A DNA stretch of 43,562 nt from W0P28-013 sp963621145 (GTDB lineage Bacteria > Bacteroidota > Bacteroidia > Bacteroidales > Paludibacteraceae): the NCBI GenBank assembly GCA_963621145.1, contig CAVFDI010000009.1, positions 1 through 43,562 on the forward strand. The letters are read 5' to 3'. The notes beneath the pieces are model-generated. The model did no database searches and had not been told where the DNA came from. It saw only the letters and a program-made list of their open reading frames with translations. Shown here in pieces: positions 1-7,221 of this stretch. Made by a program: the position numbers and the translations under genes. Within the stretch, counting starts at the first letter, position 1. Each line of letters opens with the position of its first letter.

Positions 1-42
1 GTTTGTCGATATGAGGATTTCTTTGTTTGATTTACGGAAGAT

Positions 43-89
43 AGTTAGTAGTGAGAAGTTAGTAGTGAGTAGTTAGGAATTAGGAGTGA
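43..89 (+). repeat. Short-period GTTAGTAGTGAG / TTAGGAGTGA repeat block
   Basis: Degenerate units of about 8-11 bases built from the words GTTAG, TAGTGAG and TTAGGAGTGA. The same family recurs at 5202-5229, 13457-13489, 40242-40271 and, reverse-complemented, at 17555-17582. It is found only between genes. Confidence 0.8.
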
Positions 90-151
90 TGCGGCAAGTC
101 GCAATAACAAATTTCAAATTCAATAATTAGGAGCATAGAAACTTAGAAACA

Positions 152-171
152 AAAATTGCGATAGCAATTTT
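152..171. repeat. Hairpin AAAATTGC-GATA-GCAATTTT
   Basis: A perfect 8-bp inverted repeat with a four-base loop, sitting among GAAAC-type repeats. A near-identical hairpin (GAAATTGC, loop GCTA, GCAATTTC) lies at 34042-34063 upstream of the ABC ATPase gene. There is no T-run after it, so it does not look like a normal intrinsic terminator. Confidence 0.7.
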
Positions 172-255
172 GAGAATTTTTTCGACAAGTGAGAGCAGTG
201 CCAAACTCGTTTGAGCAATGCCGAGCGGAGAAAAAATCTTTGCGAAGCAAAAAAC

Positions 256-294
256 AACTAGAAACTAGAAACGAGAAACTAGAAATTAGAAATA
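256..294 (+). repeat. Short-period AACTAGAAACTAGAAA repeat in the ftsY leader
   Basis: About five degenerate units of AACTAGAA / ATTAGAAA, with period 7-9, ending 28 bases before the ftsY start codon. The same family precedes batB, the flippase, the PnuC-like gene and glyA, always in sense orientation to the following gene. Confidence 0.8.
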
Positions 295-322
295 AAATCA
301 ACCAACTTAATCTGAAATTCTC

Positions 323-1273
323 ATGGGATTCTTTGGACTATTTGGAAAAGAGAAAAAAGAGGTGCTCGACGCTGGTTTGCAGAAGTCGAAGACGGGCGTT
401 TTTCAGAAAATCGCTCATGCCGTGGCTGGCAAATCGAAAGTGGACGACGAGGTGCTCGATAATCTTGAAGAAGCACTCGTCACTTCCGATGTTGGCGTTG
501 AAACTACACTGCGTATCATCGAGCGCATCGAGGCGCGCGTGGCTCGCGATAAATATGTGGGCGCCGACGAACTCAACCGCATTTTGAAAGAGGAAGTCGT
601 GGCACTTTTGGCTGAAAACGAAACCTCGGCAACGCTCGATTTTGATGCGCCGCTACCTTGCAAACCTTATGTGGTGATGGTGGTTGGCGTGAATGGCGTT
701 GGCAAAACTACGACCATCGGTAAGTTGGCATATCAATTCAAAAAAGCGGGCAAAAAAGTCTACCTTGGCGCAGCCGATACTTTCCGCGCTGCCGCTGTGG
801 AGCAACTCTGCATTTGGGGCGAACGCGTGGGTGTGCCAGTGGTGAAACAAGCCATGGGAGCCGATCCTGCATCGGTGGCGTTCGATACACTCACCTCGGC
901 CAAGGCAAACGATGCCGATGTGGTGCTGATCGATACCGCTGGTCGTTTGCACAACAAGATAAATCTGATGAACGAACTCACCAAAATTCGCAATGTGATG
1001 GCAAAAGTGGTGCCCGATGCGCCACAAGAGGTGCTGCTCGTTCTCGATGGTTCCACAGGACAGAACGCCTTTGAGCAGGCGAAACAGTTCACCAAAGCCA
1101 CCAAAGTTACCTCGCTAGCCGTGACTAAACTCGATGGCACAGCCAAAGGTGGCGTAGTAATAGGCATTTCCGATCAGTTCAAAATTCCTGTGAAATATAT
1201 CGGTCTTGGCGAGGGTATGGAACATTTGCAAGTGTTCAACAAAGAGGAATTTGTCGATTCGTTGTTGGGATAA
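323..1273 (+). CDS. ftsY: Signal recognition particle receptor FtsY
   Basis: FtsY is the membrane-associated SRP receptor GTPase. It docks ribosome-SRP complexes at the inner membrane by forming a GTP-dependent heterodimer with Ffh. The 316-residue protein has a short amphipathic N-terminus (MGFFGLFGKEKK), an N domain of helices (about 30-100) and an NG GTPase domain. Visible motifs are the P-loop GVNGVGKTT (122-130), the SRP-family DTFRAAA (152-158), DTAGR (204-208) and TKLDGTAKGG (268-277). There is no acidic A domain, as is usual in Bacteroidota, so the length is normal. The start at 323 is chosen because MGFFG is the family's typical opening. rimO begins one base after the stop, so the two are co-transcribed. 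No Shine-Dalgarno sequence is visible; the leader is made of AGAAA repeats. Confidence 0.97.
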   Translation: MGFFGLFGKEKKEVLDAGLQKSKTGVFQKIAHAVAGKSKVDDEVLDNLEEALVTSDVGVETTLRIIERIEARVARDKYVGADELNRILKEEVVALLAENETSATLDFDAPLPCKPYVVMVVGVNGVGKTTTIGKLAYQFKKAGKKVYLGAADTFRAAAVEQLCIWGERVGVPVVKQAMGADPASVAFDTLTSAKANDADVVLIDTAGRLHNKINLMNELTKIRNVMAKVVPDAPQEVLLVLDGSTGQNAFEQAKQFTKATKVTSLAVTKLDGTAKGGVVIGISDQFKIPVKYIGLGEGMEHLQVFNKEEFVDSLLG

Positions 1274-1274
1274 A

Positions 1275-2576
1275 ATGAGCCAAATTATCGATTTCATAAC
1301 GCTTGGTTGCTCCAAAAATTTAGTCGATTCGGAGCATTTGATGCGGCAGATGCAGGCCGCTGGTTACCATGTGCGCCACGATGCGCCCAATCCCGATGGC
1401 GATGTGGTGGTGATAAACACTTGCGGCTTCATTGGCGATGCCAAAGAGGAGAGCATCAACATGATTTTGCGGTTCGCACAGCGCAAACAGCAGGGCAAAC
1501 TAAAGCAACTTTTTGTGATGGGCTGCCTCTCGGAACGCTATCTGAAAGATTTGCAGATAGAAATTCCTGAAGTCGATAAATTCTACGGAAAATTTAATTT
1601 CAACGAACTCCTTGCCGATCTTGGCAAACAATTTCAGCCCGATTTCAGCCTCGAGCGCATGCAGACTACGCCTAAGCATTATGCCTATGTGAAGATTGCC
1701 GAAGGCTGCAATCGTTTCTGCTCTTATTGTGCCATTCCGCTCATCACGGGGCGTTACCAAAGTCGGCCGATTGACGAGATTGAACGCGAAGTGCGTTGGC
1801 TCGTTGGACGTGGTGTGAAAGAGTTTCAGATAATAGCGCAAGACCTTTCGTACTATGGCGCCGACCTCTACAAATCGCTGAAATTGTCCGAACTCATCGA
1901 GCGTTTGAGCGACATCGAAGGCGTGGAGTGGCTGCGACTGCACTATGCCTATCCCGCACAATTTCCGTTCGATATTTTGCGTGTGATGCGCGAACGCGAT
2001 AATGTTTGCAAATACCTCGACATTGCGCTGCAGCATATTTCCGACAACATGCTCACGCTGATGCGGCGCCATATCAGCAAAAGCGAAACTTACGATTTGA
2101 TGCAGCGCTTCCGCGACGAAGTACCTGGCATTCATCTGCGCACTACGCTGCTGCTCGGTCACCCAGGTGAAACGCTCGACGATGTGGAAGAACTCAAACA
2201 GTTTGTGCGCGATATCCGTTTTGAGCGGCTTGGCGCGTTTGCCTATTCCGACGAAGAGGGCACTTACGCCAATTTGCACTACAAAGACGATATTCCTTTC
2301 GAAGAAAAACAGCGTCGTGTCGACGAGATTATGTCGATTCAGGAGGAGATTGCTGCCGAGACGAATGCGCAGAAAGTTGGTTGCACGCTCAAAACCATTG
2401 TCGATAGGCGCGAGGGCGAATATTTTGTTGGTCGCACCGAGTTCGATTCGCCCGAAGTTGATGGCGAAGTGCTGATTTCGGCCGACGAAAATCCGCAAGT
2501 AAAAATCGGCAATTTCTACCAAATCAAAGTCGATTCGGCCGATACATTCGACCTTTTTGGCCATGTGGCGGAGTAA
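1275..2576 (+). CDS. rimO: Ribosomal protein uS12 methylthiotransferase RimO
   Basis: RimO is a radical-SAM enzyme that adds a methylthio group to the conserved aspartate of ribosomal protein uS12. The 433-residue length is typical. The N-terminal UPF0004 domain carries its cluster-binding cysteines at 12 (GCSKN), 50 (NTCGF) and 84 (MGCLSERY). The radical-SAM motif CxxxCxxC is Cys145-Cys149-Cys152 (GCNRFCSYC). A C-terminal TRAM domain covers roughly the last 65 residues. The frame is open further upstream into ftsY, but the ATG at 1275, directly after the ftsY stop, gives the conserved start MSQIIDFITLGCSKN. That makes an ftsY-rimO operon. A 370-codon open frame on the opposite strand is a shadow produced by codon bias. 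Confidence 0.96.
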   Translation: MSQIIDFITLGCSKNLVDSEHLMRQMQAAGYHVRHDAPNPDGDVVVINTCGFIGDAKEESINMILRFAQRKQQGKLKQLFVMGCLSERYLKDLQIEIPEVDKFYGKFNFNELLADLGKQFQPDFSLERMQTTPKHYAYVKIAEGCNRFCSYCAIPLITGRYQSRPIDEIEREVRWLVGRGVKEFQIIAQDLSYYGADLYKSLKLSELIERLSDIEGVEWLRLHYAYPAQFPFDILRVMRERDNVCKYLDIALQHISDNMLTLMRRHISKSETYDLMQRFRDEVPGIHLRTTLLLGHPGETLDDVEELKQFVRDIRFERLGAFAYSDEEGTYANLHYKDDIPFEEKQRRVDEIMSIQEEIAAETNAQKVGCTLKTIVDRREGEYFVGRTEFDSPEVDGEVLISADENPQVKIGNFYQIKVDSADTFDLFGHVAE

Positions 2577-2608
2577 TTTTGTCATCTCCCGAAAAAATTG
2601 TAACTTGC
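2577..2608 (+). promoter_or_regulatory. Promoter of the HU gene pair
   Basis: TTTTG at 2577-2581, a 19-bp spacer, then TAACTTGC at 2601-2608, which is one base off the Bacteroidota -7 consensus TAnnTTTG. It starts directly at the rimO stop codon and lies 23 bases before the HU start codon. Confidence 0.5.
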
Positions 2609-2631
2609 ACAAATTTTGATATTGCGAAATT

Positions 2632-2910
2632 ATGGCAAAAGAAAAAGAATTGTTGGCCGATGTGGCGCGCCGTCTCGAACTGTCGCAGAAGGAGGCTTCG
2701 CAGCGTTTGAAAGCCTTTGCCGACGAGGTTGATGCGTTGCTTGGCGAGGGTAATCAGGTGTCGTTCTTGGGCGTTGGCGTCATCGAAACTCGCGAACGTA
2801 CGGCGCGCGAAACCGTCAATCCAGCAACCAAACAGCGCGTTGCTGTGCCAGCCAAGAGAGTACCAGCGTTCCGTGTGTCGGGCAGTTTCAAAGACAAACT
2901 TAAAGGTTGA
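2632..2910 (+). CDS. HU-family nucleoid protein
   Basis: A 92-residue HU/IHF-type DNA-bending protein. The sequence opens with the helical dimerisation region (MAKEKELLADVARRLELSQKEASQRLKAF, in part), followed by the beta-arm region with GVGVIETRERTARETVNPATK and the arm-tip signature around NPATKQRVAVPA (67-78). It ends FRVSGSFKDKLKG, as HU proteins do (AFKPGKALKD in E. coli). It binds DNA non-specifically in the cytoplasm, probably as a dimer, possibly with the next gene's product. The next gene starts five bases after the stop codon, so both share a transcript. Confidence 0.93.
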   Translation: MAKEKELLADVARRLELSQKEASQRLKAFADEVDALLGEGNQVSFLGVGVIETRERTARETVNPATKQRVAVPAKRVPAFRVSGSFKDKLKG

Positions 2911-2915
2911 TTTTT

Positions 2916-4049
2916 ATGGCAAATCTCAAGATAAATCAGTCGGAACTGATTAGCCGCCTGGCCGATCGTGCCGAATTTGTGAGCAAAGCCGATGCAGCGC
3001 GTTTTGTGGCGGCATTGGAAGAGAGTTTCACCGAGCGTTTGCTTGCCGACCACGAGGCGCGACTTGGCGGCATCGGTGTTTTTCGTTTGCAGTGGGTGGA
3101 GCCGCGCAAGAGCGTTGATGTGCGCACGGGCAATCAGATTGAGATTGCTGGGCACTACAAACTGGCTTTCGTGCCTGATGCTGCGCTCAAAAATTCGGTC
3201 AATTCGGTGGCGATAGACGATGACGAGGAGAAAAACGAGCCATTGCAAAAACTCTCGGAACAGGCTGCCGAAATAAATGCGCTTCTTGCCGATATAAATG
3301 GCGCTGACGAGGCACCTGCTGAACCTGAATTAGAGTCGCAACCTGCTGAAAATGAAGAAGAAAGTGTTCCTTCAGAATCAGAAGTCACGCCTGAACCAGA
3401 ACCTGTGCCTGTGGTTGAGCCAGAGCCTGAACCTGAGCCTGCGCCCGTTGCGCCGCAGCCATCGCCCACGACCCAAGATAACATTGATATTCTCATAAAA
3501 GTGAAAGACAACAAAATGGAAAAAGATCAAACTGAGCAGCCAAAGCGCCGCTCGCACGCATGGATTTGGATTTTGATAGTCGTACTGCTGCTTTGTGGTG
3601 GCGTGGCGGCATGGTATTTCTGCGGCGATGTAATCCGCACATGGACCGAAGCCCGCTGGCAAACCGTGAGCACTTGGTGCAGCGACACTTGGAACGGCTG
3701 GTTTGGCAGCGACGAACAAGAGCCTGCCGAAGAGGTTGAGGTTGCGGCGGAAGAGTCTGACGAAGAGGAAAATATCTTCGCTCAACCGCGCACCTACGAC
3801 GAATTTATTGGCAATGCCACCATTAAAAAAGGTGTGCATTTGGCCATAATTGCCGAGCAGAACTACGGTCACAAAGATTTTTGGGTCTACATCTACGAGG
3901 CCAACCGCGATGTGCTGACCAACCCGAACGAAGTGGAAGTTGGCACAAAACTGCGTCTGCCAAAAATGGACGAACGGCTGGTTGATGCCTCGAACCCCGA
4001 CGCTGTGGCATTTGCGCAGCAGTTGGCCGACCAATATCTGCAAAAATGA
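2916..4049 (+). CDS. Membrane-anchored HU-type protein with LysM-like domain
   Basis: The 377-residue protein has four parts. Residues 1-95 resemble an HU/IHF DNA-binding domain (NQSELISRLADRAEFVSKADA; GGIGVFRLQWVEPRKSVDVRTG). Residues 105-190 form an acidic, Pro-Glu-rich linker with PEPEP runs. One hydrophobic segment (about 215-236, WIWILIVVLLLCGGVAAWYF) is preceded by KRR. Residues 300-350 look like a LysM module (IKKGVHLAIIAEQNYGH ... NRDVLTNPNEVEVGTKLRLP). By the positive-inside rule the HU part would be cytoplasmic and the LysM part periplasmic, where such domains bind peptidoglycan. The ATG at 2916 is preferred over a TTG at 2907 that overlaps the HU stop. Function is inferred: possibly a nucleoid-to-wall tether. 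Such fusions occur in Bacteroidota, but I know of no assigned role. Confidence 0.85.
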   Translation: MANLKINQSELISRLADRAEFVSKADAARFVAALEESFTERLLADHEARLGGIGVFRLQWVEPRKSVDVRTGNQIEIAGHYKLAFVPDAALKNSVNSVAIDDDEEKNEPLQKLSEQAAEINALLADINGADEAPAEPELESQPAENEEESVPSESEVTPEPEPVPVVEPEPEPEPAPVAPQPSPTTQDNIDILIKVKDNKMEKDQTEQPKRRSHAWIWILIVVLLLCGGVAAWYFCGDVIRTWTEARWQTVSTWCSDTWNGWFGSDEQEPAEEVEVAAEESDEEENIFAQPRTYDEFIGNATIKKGVHLAIIAEQNYGHKDFWVYIYEANRDVLTNPNEVEVGTKLRLPKMDERLVDASNPDAVAFAQQLADQYLQK

Positions 4050-4060
4050 CAGAAAAATAG

Positions 4061-4101
4061 TGCCAAATAGTCTATTTTGTTAGAAAAGTAGCTATTTGGC
4101 A
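4061..4101. promoter_or_regulatory. Long inverted repeat between the HU pair and moxR
   Basis: TGCCAAATAG (4061-4070) and its perfect complement CTATTTGGCA (4092-4101) enclose 21 bases that can pair further (CTATTTT with AAAAGTAG). It starts 11 bases after the upstream stop codon. TTTAATTTGATATTTTTT follows, so it may be an intrinsic terminator, though the T-run is interrupted. An operator for the bat operon is the alternative. Confidence 0.6.
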
Positions 4102-4200
4102 TTTAATTTGATATTTTTTAACCGATTATCGTGTACTAAAGTAGACGATTTTTCGTTATTTCTGTAAGAAGTTTTGTAAACAAAAAAATTGCATAATCCT

Positions 4201-5196
4201 ATGGATCAAATTGTTGATATCAGGGAACTGAACGAGCGCATCGAGCGCAAAAGTGCTTTTGTAGATGCGCTGATGATGGGCATGAACCAAACCATCGTTG
4301 GTCAGAAGCACCTTATCGAGTCGCTGCTCATTGGACTTTTGTCTGATGGACATATTTTGCTCGAAGGTGTTCCTGGATTGGCTAAAACATTGGCTATCAA
4401 AACATTAGCGCAACTTATCGATGCTGATTTCAGCCGCATTCAGTTCACCCCCGACCTTTTGCCAGCCGATGTCATTGGCACGCTGATCTACAGTCAGAAA
4501 AAAGATGAATTTTCGGTGAAAAAAGGCCCAATCTTCGCCAATTTCGTGCTTGCCGACGAGATAAACCGCGCGCCAGCCAAAGTGCAGAGCGCATTGCTCG
4601 AAGCCATGCAGGAACGCCAAGTTACCATTGGCGACGAGACTTTTTCTCTGCCGCAGCCATTCCTTGTGATGGCCACGCAAAACCCTATTGAGCAAGAGGG
4701 AACTTATCCGCTGCCCGAGGCGCAGGTCGACCGTTTCATGCTGAAAGTGGTGGTGAATTATCCGCAGAAAGAGGAGGAAAAACTCATTCTCCGTCAGAAT
4801 ATCGGCGAGGCGAAAGTCATCAGCAAACCGATTTTGAAAGTCGAGGACATTATCGAGGCACGCAAAGTGGTGCGCGAGGTCTACATGGACGAAAAAATTG
4901 AACGTTACATTGTCGATCTTGTTTTTGCCACGCGTTTCCCTGCTGAATATGGTTTGGAAAATCTGAAAGGTATGATTTCGTTTGGTGCGTCGCCGCGTGC
5001 GAGCATCAGTTTGGCACTGGCTGCGAGGGCTTACGCTTTCATCAAACGCCGTGGCTATGTTATTCCCGAAGATGTGCGCGCTGTGGCATACGATGTGCTG
5101 CGTCACCGCATTGGCTTGAGCTACGAGGCCGAAGCCAACAATCTAACATCGGAAGAGATAGTCAACGAAATTTTGAATGCCGTTGAAGTGCCGTAA
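4201..5196 (+). CDS. moxR: MoxR-family AAA+ ATPase
   Basis: A 331-residue MoxR AAA+ ATPase, thought to act as a chaperone that remodels or loads partner proteins carrying VWA domains. Motifs: Walker A GVPGLAKT (56-63), Walker B VLADEINR (116-123), sensor 1 ATQNP (158-162), and the family stretch EAMQERQVTIG (134-144). The ATG at 4201 is chosen; the frame extends only to a TTG at 4189. It heads the Bat operon, and the next gene encodes a DUF58 protein, the usual MoxR partner. The protein is soluble and probably cytoplasmic, acting on the membrane-bound Bat proteins. Confidence 0.94.
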   Translation: MDQIVDIRELNERIERKSAFVDALMMGMNQTIVGQKHLIESLLIGLLSDGHILLEGVPGLAKTLAIKTLAQLIDADFSRIQFTPDLLPADVIGTLIYSQKKDEFSVKKGPIFANFVLADEINRAPAKVQSALLEAMQERQVTIGDETFSLPQPFLVMATQNPIEQEGTYPLPEAQVDRFMLKVVVNYPQKEEEKLILRQNIGEAKVISKPILKVEDIIEARKVVREVYMDEKIERYIVDLVFATRFPAEYGLENLKGMISFGASPRASISLALAARAYAFIKRRGYVIPEDVRAVAYDVLRHRIGLSYEAEANNLTSEEIVNEILNAVEVP

Positions 5197-5201
5197 ACGA
5201 T

Positions 5202-5229
5202 AGTTAGGAGTGAGGATTTAGGAGTGAGG
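5202..5229 (+). repeat. TTAGGAGTGAGG repeat after moxR
   Basis: Two units of about 15 bases (AGTTAGGAGTGAGG and ATTTAGGAGTGAGG) starting five bases after the moxR stop codon. Same family as 43-89. Confidence 0.8.
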
Positions 5230-5267
5230 CGTTTTTTTAGTGAGAACGTATGAAAGTGTGAAAGTAG

Positions 5268-5284
5268 GGACGCACCGCGTGCGT
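5268..5284. repeat. GGGACGCACCGCGTGCGT palindrome at the edge of an assembly gap
   Basis: ACGCAC-CGC-GTGCGT is a perfect 6-bp stem with a 3-base loop, preceded by GTAGGG. The unresolved bases begin immediately after it, as expected if the assembler stopped at a dispersed hairpin repeat. Confidence 0.7.
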
Positions 5285-5369
5285 NNNNNNNNNNNNNNNN
5301 NNNNNNNNNNNNNNNNNNNNNNNNNNNNNNNNNNNNNNNNNNNNNNNNNNNNNNNNNNNNNNNNNNNNN
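5285..5369. other. Assembly gap (85 N)
   Basis: 85 unresolved bases between moxR and the DUF58 gene. They hide the rest of the spacer and the translation-initiation region of the DUF58 gene. An open frame running through the Ns from 5240 is not evidence of coding. Confidence 0.99.
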
Positions 5370-5371
5370 AA

Positions 5372-6247
5372 GTGGAAACCAGCGAATTGATAAAAAAAGT
5401 TAGGCGCATCGAGATAAAGACGCGTGGCTTGTCGCGCAACATTTTTGCGGGCGAGTACCATTCGGCTTTCAAGGGGCGTGGCATGACTTTTTCGGAAGTT
5501 CGCGAGTACCAATATGGCGACGATGTGCGCAATATCGATTGGAATGTTACCGCACGTCTGCAACGCCCGTATGTGAAGGTTTTCGAAGAAGAGCGCGAAC
5601 TCACCGTGATGCTGTTGGTCGATGTGTCGGCCAGCCTCGATTTTGGCTCGAACGAATGTTTCAAGCGCGAAGTGATGACCGAAATTGCTGCAACATTGGC
5701 TTTCTCGGCCATGCAAAACAACGATAAAGTAGGTGTCATCTTCTTTTCCGACAAGATAGAAAAGTTCATTCCGCCGCAAAAAGGGCGCAAACATGTGCTT
5801 TACATCATTCGCGAACTGCTCGATTTTAAGCCAGAAAGTACGCAGACCGATGTGGCTTTTGCGCTGCGTCATTTCACCAATGTGATAAAAAAACGCTGCA
5901 CCGCGTTTCTCATTTCCGATCTGCTCGACACTAAACCGTTCGACGACGAACTCTCCATTGCCGCGCGAAAACACGATTTGATAGTGCTGCGACTTTACGA
6001 TCGTCGCGAGATGGAGTTGCCCAATGTGGGTTGGATGAAGGTAAAAGATGCCGAAACAGGCGAGCGCATGTGGATTGACACGAGCGACCGCCGTTGGCGC
6101 ATGCTCTACAAAAATCTATGGGACGAAAAACGCCTCAGTCTGCAGCGTTTGCAGATGAAAGCGGGCGTCGATGCTTGCGTGATAGATGTGAGCAGCGACG
6201 ACTATGTGAAGGCGTTGATTGGACTTTTCAAACAGCGAGGAAAATGA
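5372..6247 (+). CDS. DUF58 domain protein of the Bat operon
   Basis: A DUF58 protein with a VWA-like fold; these accompany MoxR ATPases throughout bacteria. The family core, REYQYGDDVRNIDWNVTARL (44-63) followed by FEEERELT, is clear. A MIDAS-like DVSAS lies at 84-88. The protein starts VETSELIKKVRRIEIKTRGL, and relatives begin METSEL, so the GTG at 5372 is taken as the start, giving 291 residues. The gap directly upstream prevents checking for another start. The gene ends in ATGA overlapping the next start codon, so the two are translationally coupled. No membrane segment is evident; the protein is probably peripheral on the cytoplasmic side. Confidence 0.92.
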   Translation: METSELIKKVRRIEIKTRGLSRNIFAGEYHSAFKGRGMTFSEVREYQYGDDVRNIDWNVTARLQRPYVKVFEEERELTVMLLVDVSASLDFGSNECFKREVMTEIAATLAFSAMQNNDKVGVIFFSDKIEKFIPPQKGRKHVLYIIRELLDFKPESTQTDVAFALRHFTNVIKKRCTAFLISDLLDTKPFDDELSIAARKHDLIVLRLYDRREMELPNVGWMKVKDAETGERMWIDTSDRRWRMLYKNLWDEKRLSLQRLQMKAGVDACVIDVSSDDYVKALIGLFKQRGK

Positions 6248-7221
6248 AAAATAGGTTCAAAATAGCCATTTTTTTGCTGCTAAATGCGTCGTTAGCTATG
6301 GCGCAAGGCGTGTCGGTTTCGGCCTCCATGGATTCGCTGATTCTTTTGGTGGGCGAGCAGACGCAGATGACGCTCGAGGTGGCGCAACCTGCCGATGCGG
6401 TGGTCAATTTTCCGCTGATTGAAGATACTGTGGTTTCGGGTTTGGAGGTGGTAGAACGTCTGCCGCTCGACACGCAGGTGCAAGCCGATAACAGCCTGAT
6501 TGTGCGCCAATGCTATCTGCTCACGGCATTCGATTCGGCGCTGTTCTACATCGATGGGCTGCCGTTTGTTTATGGCGACGACACTCTTCGCAGCGATGCC
6601 ATGGCGCTGAAGGTGTTGAACGTTCCCGTGGACACTGCGCAGCACGCCATTGCCGACATTAAACCGATTTATGATCCGCCGTTCGATTGGCCGCTGTTTT
6701 GGCGCATTACTCTCACAGTTTTGGCGGTGATTGCTGTGGCAGTGATTGCATTTTTCGCCTTTCGCTATTGGCAAAAACATAGAAAAACCGCTGGCGACGA
6801 AGTACCTGCCGAACCGCAAGATTTGCGCCCAGCCGATGTGATTGCGTTGGAGCGTTTGGATCAAATAAAAGACGAAAAAATCTGGCAACAAGGGCGCAGC
6901 AAGGAGTTTCACACGCAGTTGACCGATGTGTTGCGCGACTACATTGTGCGGCGCTATGGTGTTGAAGCGGTCGAGAGCACATCGACTGAGATTTTGAACG
7001 AACTTCAGCCCGAATTTAAGAAGGACAAAGAGACGCTGGCGGTGCTGAAAGCCATATTTGCGCTAGCCGATTTGGTGAAATTTGCCAAATATAAACCCAT
7101 TGTGAACGAAGACGAGCGTGCGTTGTCGCAAGCCTATCAGTTTGTGAACGATACGAAATTGGTTCTTACTGAAAATCAGCCTAATACGACTGCTGAAAAA
7201 GAAAATTCAGAAGAAAAATGA
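6244..7221 (+). CDS. DUF4381-like membrane protein of the Bat operon
   Basis: A 325-residue protein with a signal peptide (1-20, ending SLAMA/Q), a periplasmic domain of about 125 residues, one membrane segment (152-174, LFWRITLTVLAVIAVAVIAFFAF), a basic stop-transfer YWQKHRK and a cytoplasmic tail. The tail includes EFHTQLTDVLRDYIVRRYGVEAVESTSTEIL, a stretch like the DUF4381 and BatD C-termini. The position between DUF58 and BatA is the standard place for this family. The start codon overlaps the DUF58 stop, and its own stop overlaps the batA ATG. It probably forms part of the inner-membrane Bat complex; its exact role is not known to me. Confidence 0.85.
   Translation: MKNRFKIAIFLLLNASLAMAQGVSVSASMDSLILLVGEQTQMTLEVAQPADAVVNFPLIEDTVVSGLEVVERLPLDTQVQADNSLIVRQCYLLTAFDSALFYIDGLPFVYGDDTLRSDAMALKVLNVPVDTAQHAIADIKPIYDPPFDWPLFWRITLTVLAVIAVAVIAFFAFRYWQKHRKTAGDEVPAEPQDLRPADVIALERLDQIKDEKIWQQGRSKEFHTQLTDVLRDYIVRRYGVEAVESTSTEILNELQPEFKKDKETLAVLKAIFALADLVKFAKYKPIVNEDERALSQAYQFVNDTKLVLTENQPNTTAEKENSEEK

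Larger units (their letters stand above)
1..322. other. Gene-free left edge with intergenic repeats
   Basis: No gene can be supported here. Positions 1-30 read in frame 1 as nine codons followed by TGA, so this could be the last codons of an upstream plus-strand gene, but that is too short to judge. The rest is built from short repeats: a TTAGGAGTGA-type block (43-89), a hairpin (152-171) and an AGAAACT-type block (256-294) just before ftsY. An open frame over 189-587 is out of frame with ftsY and resembles no protein I know. Confidence 0.6.

Noticed and set aside
189..587. 132-codon frame overlapping the ftsY start
   Set aside because: It runs through the intergenic repeats and then out of frame through ftsY; no family resemblance.
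1500..2612. 370-codon antisense open frame over rimO
   Set aside because: rimO has all radical-SAM motifs in the sense frame; the antisense translation is unlike any protein I know.
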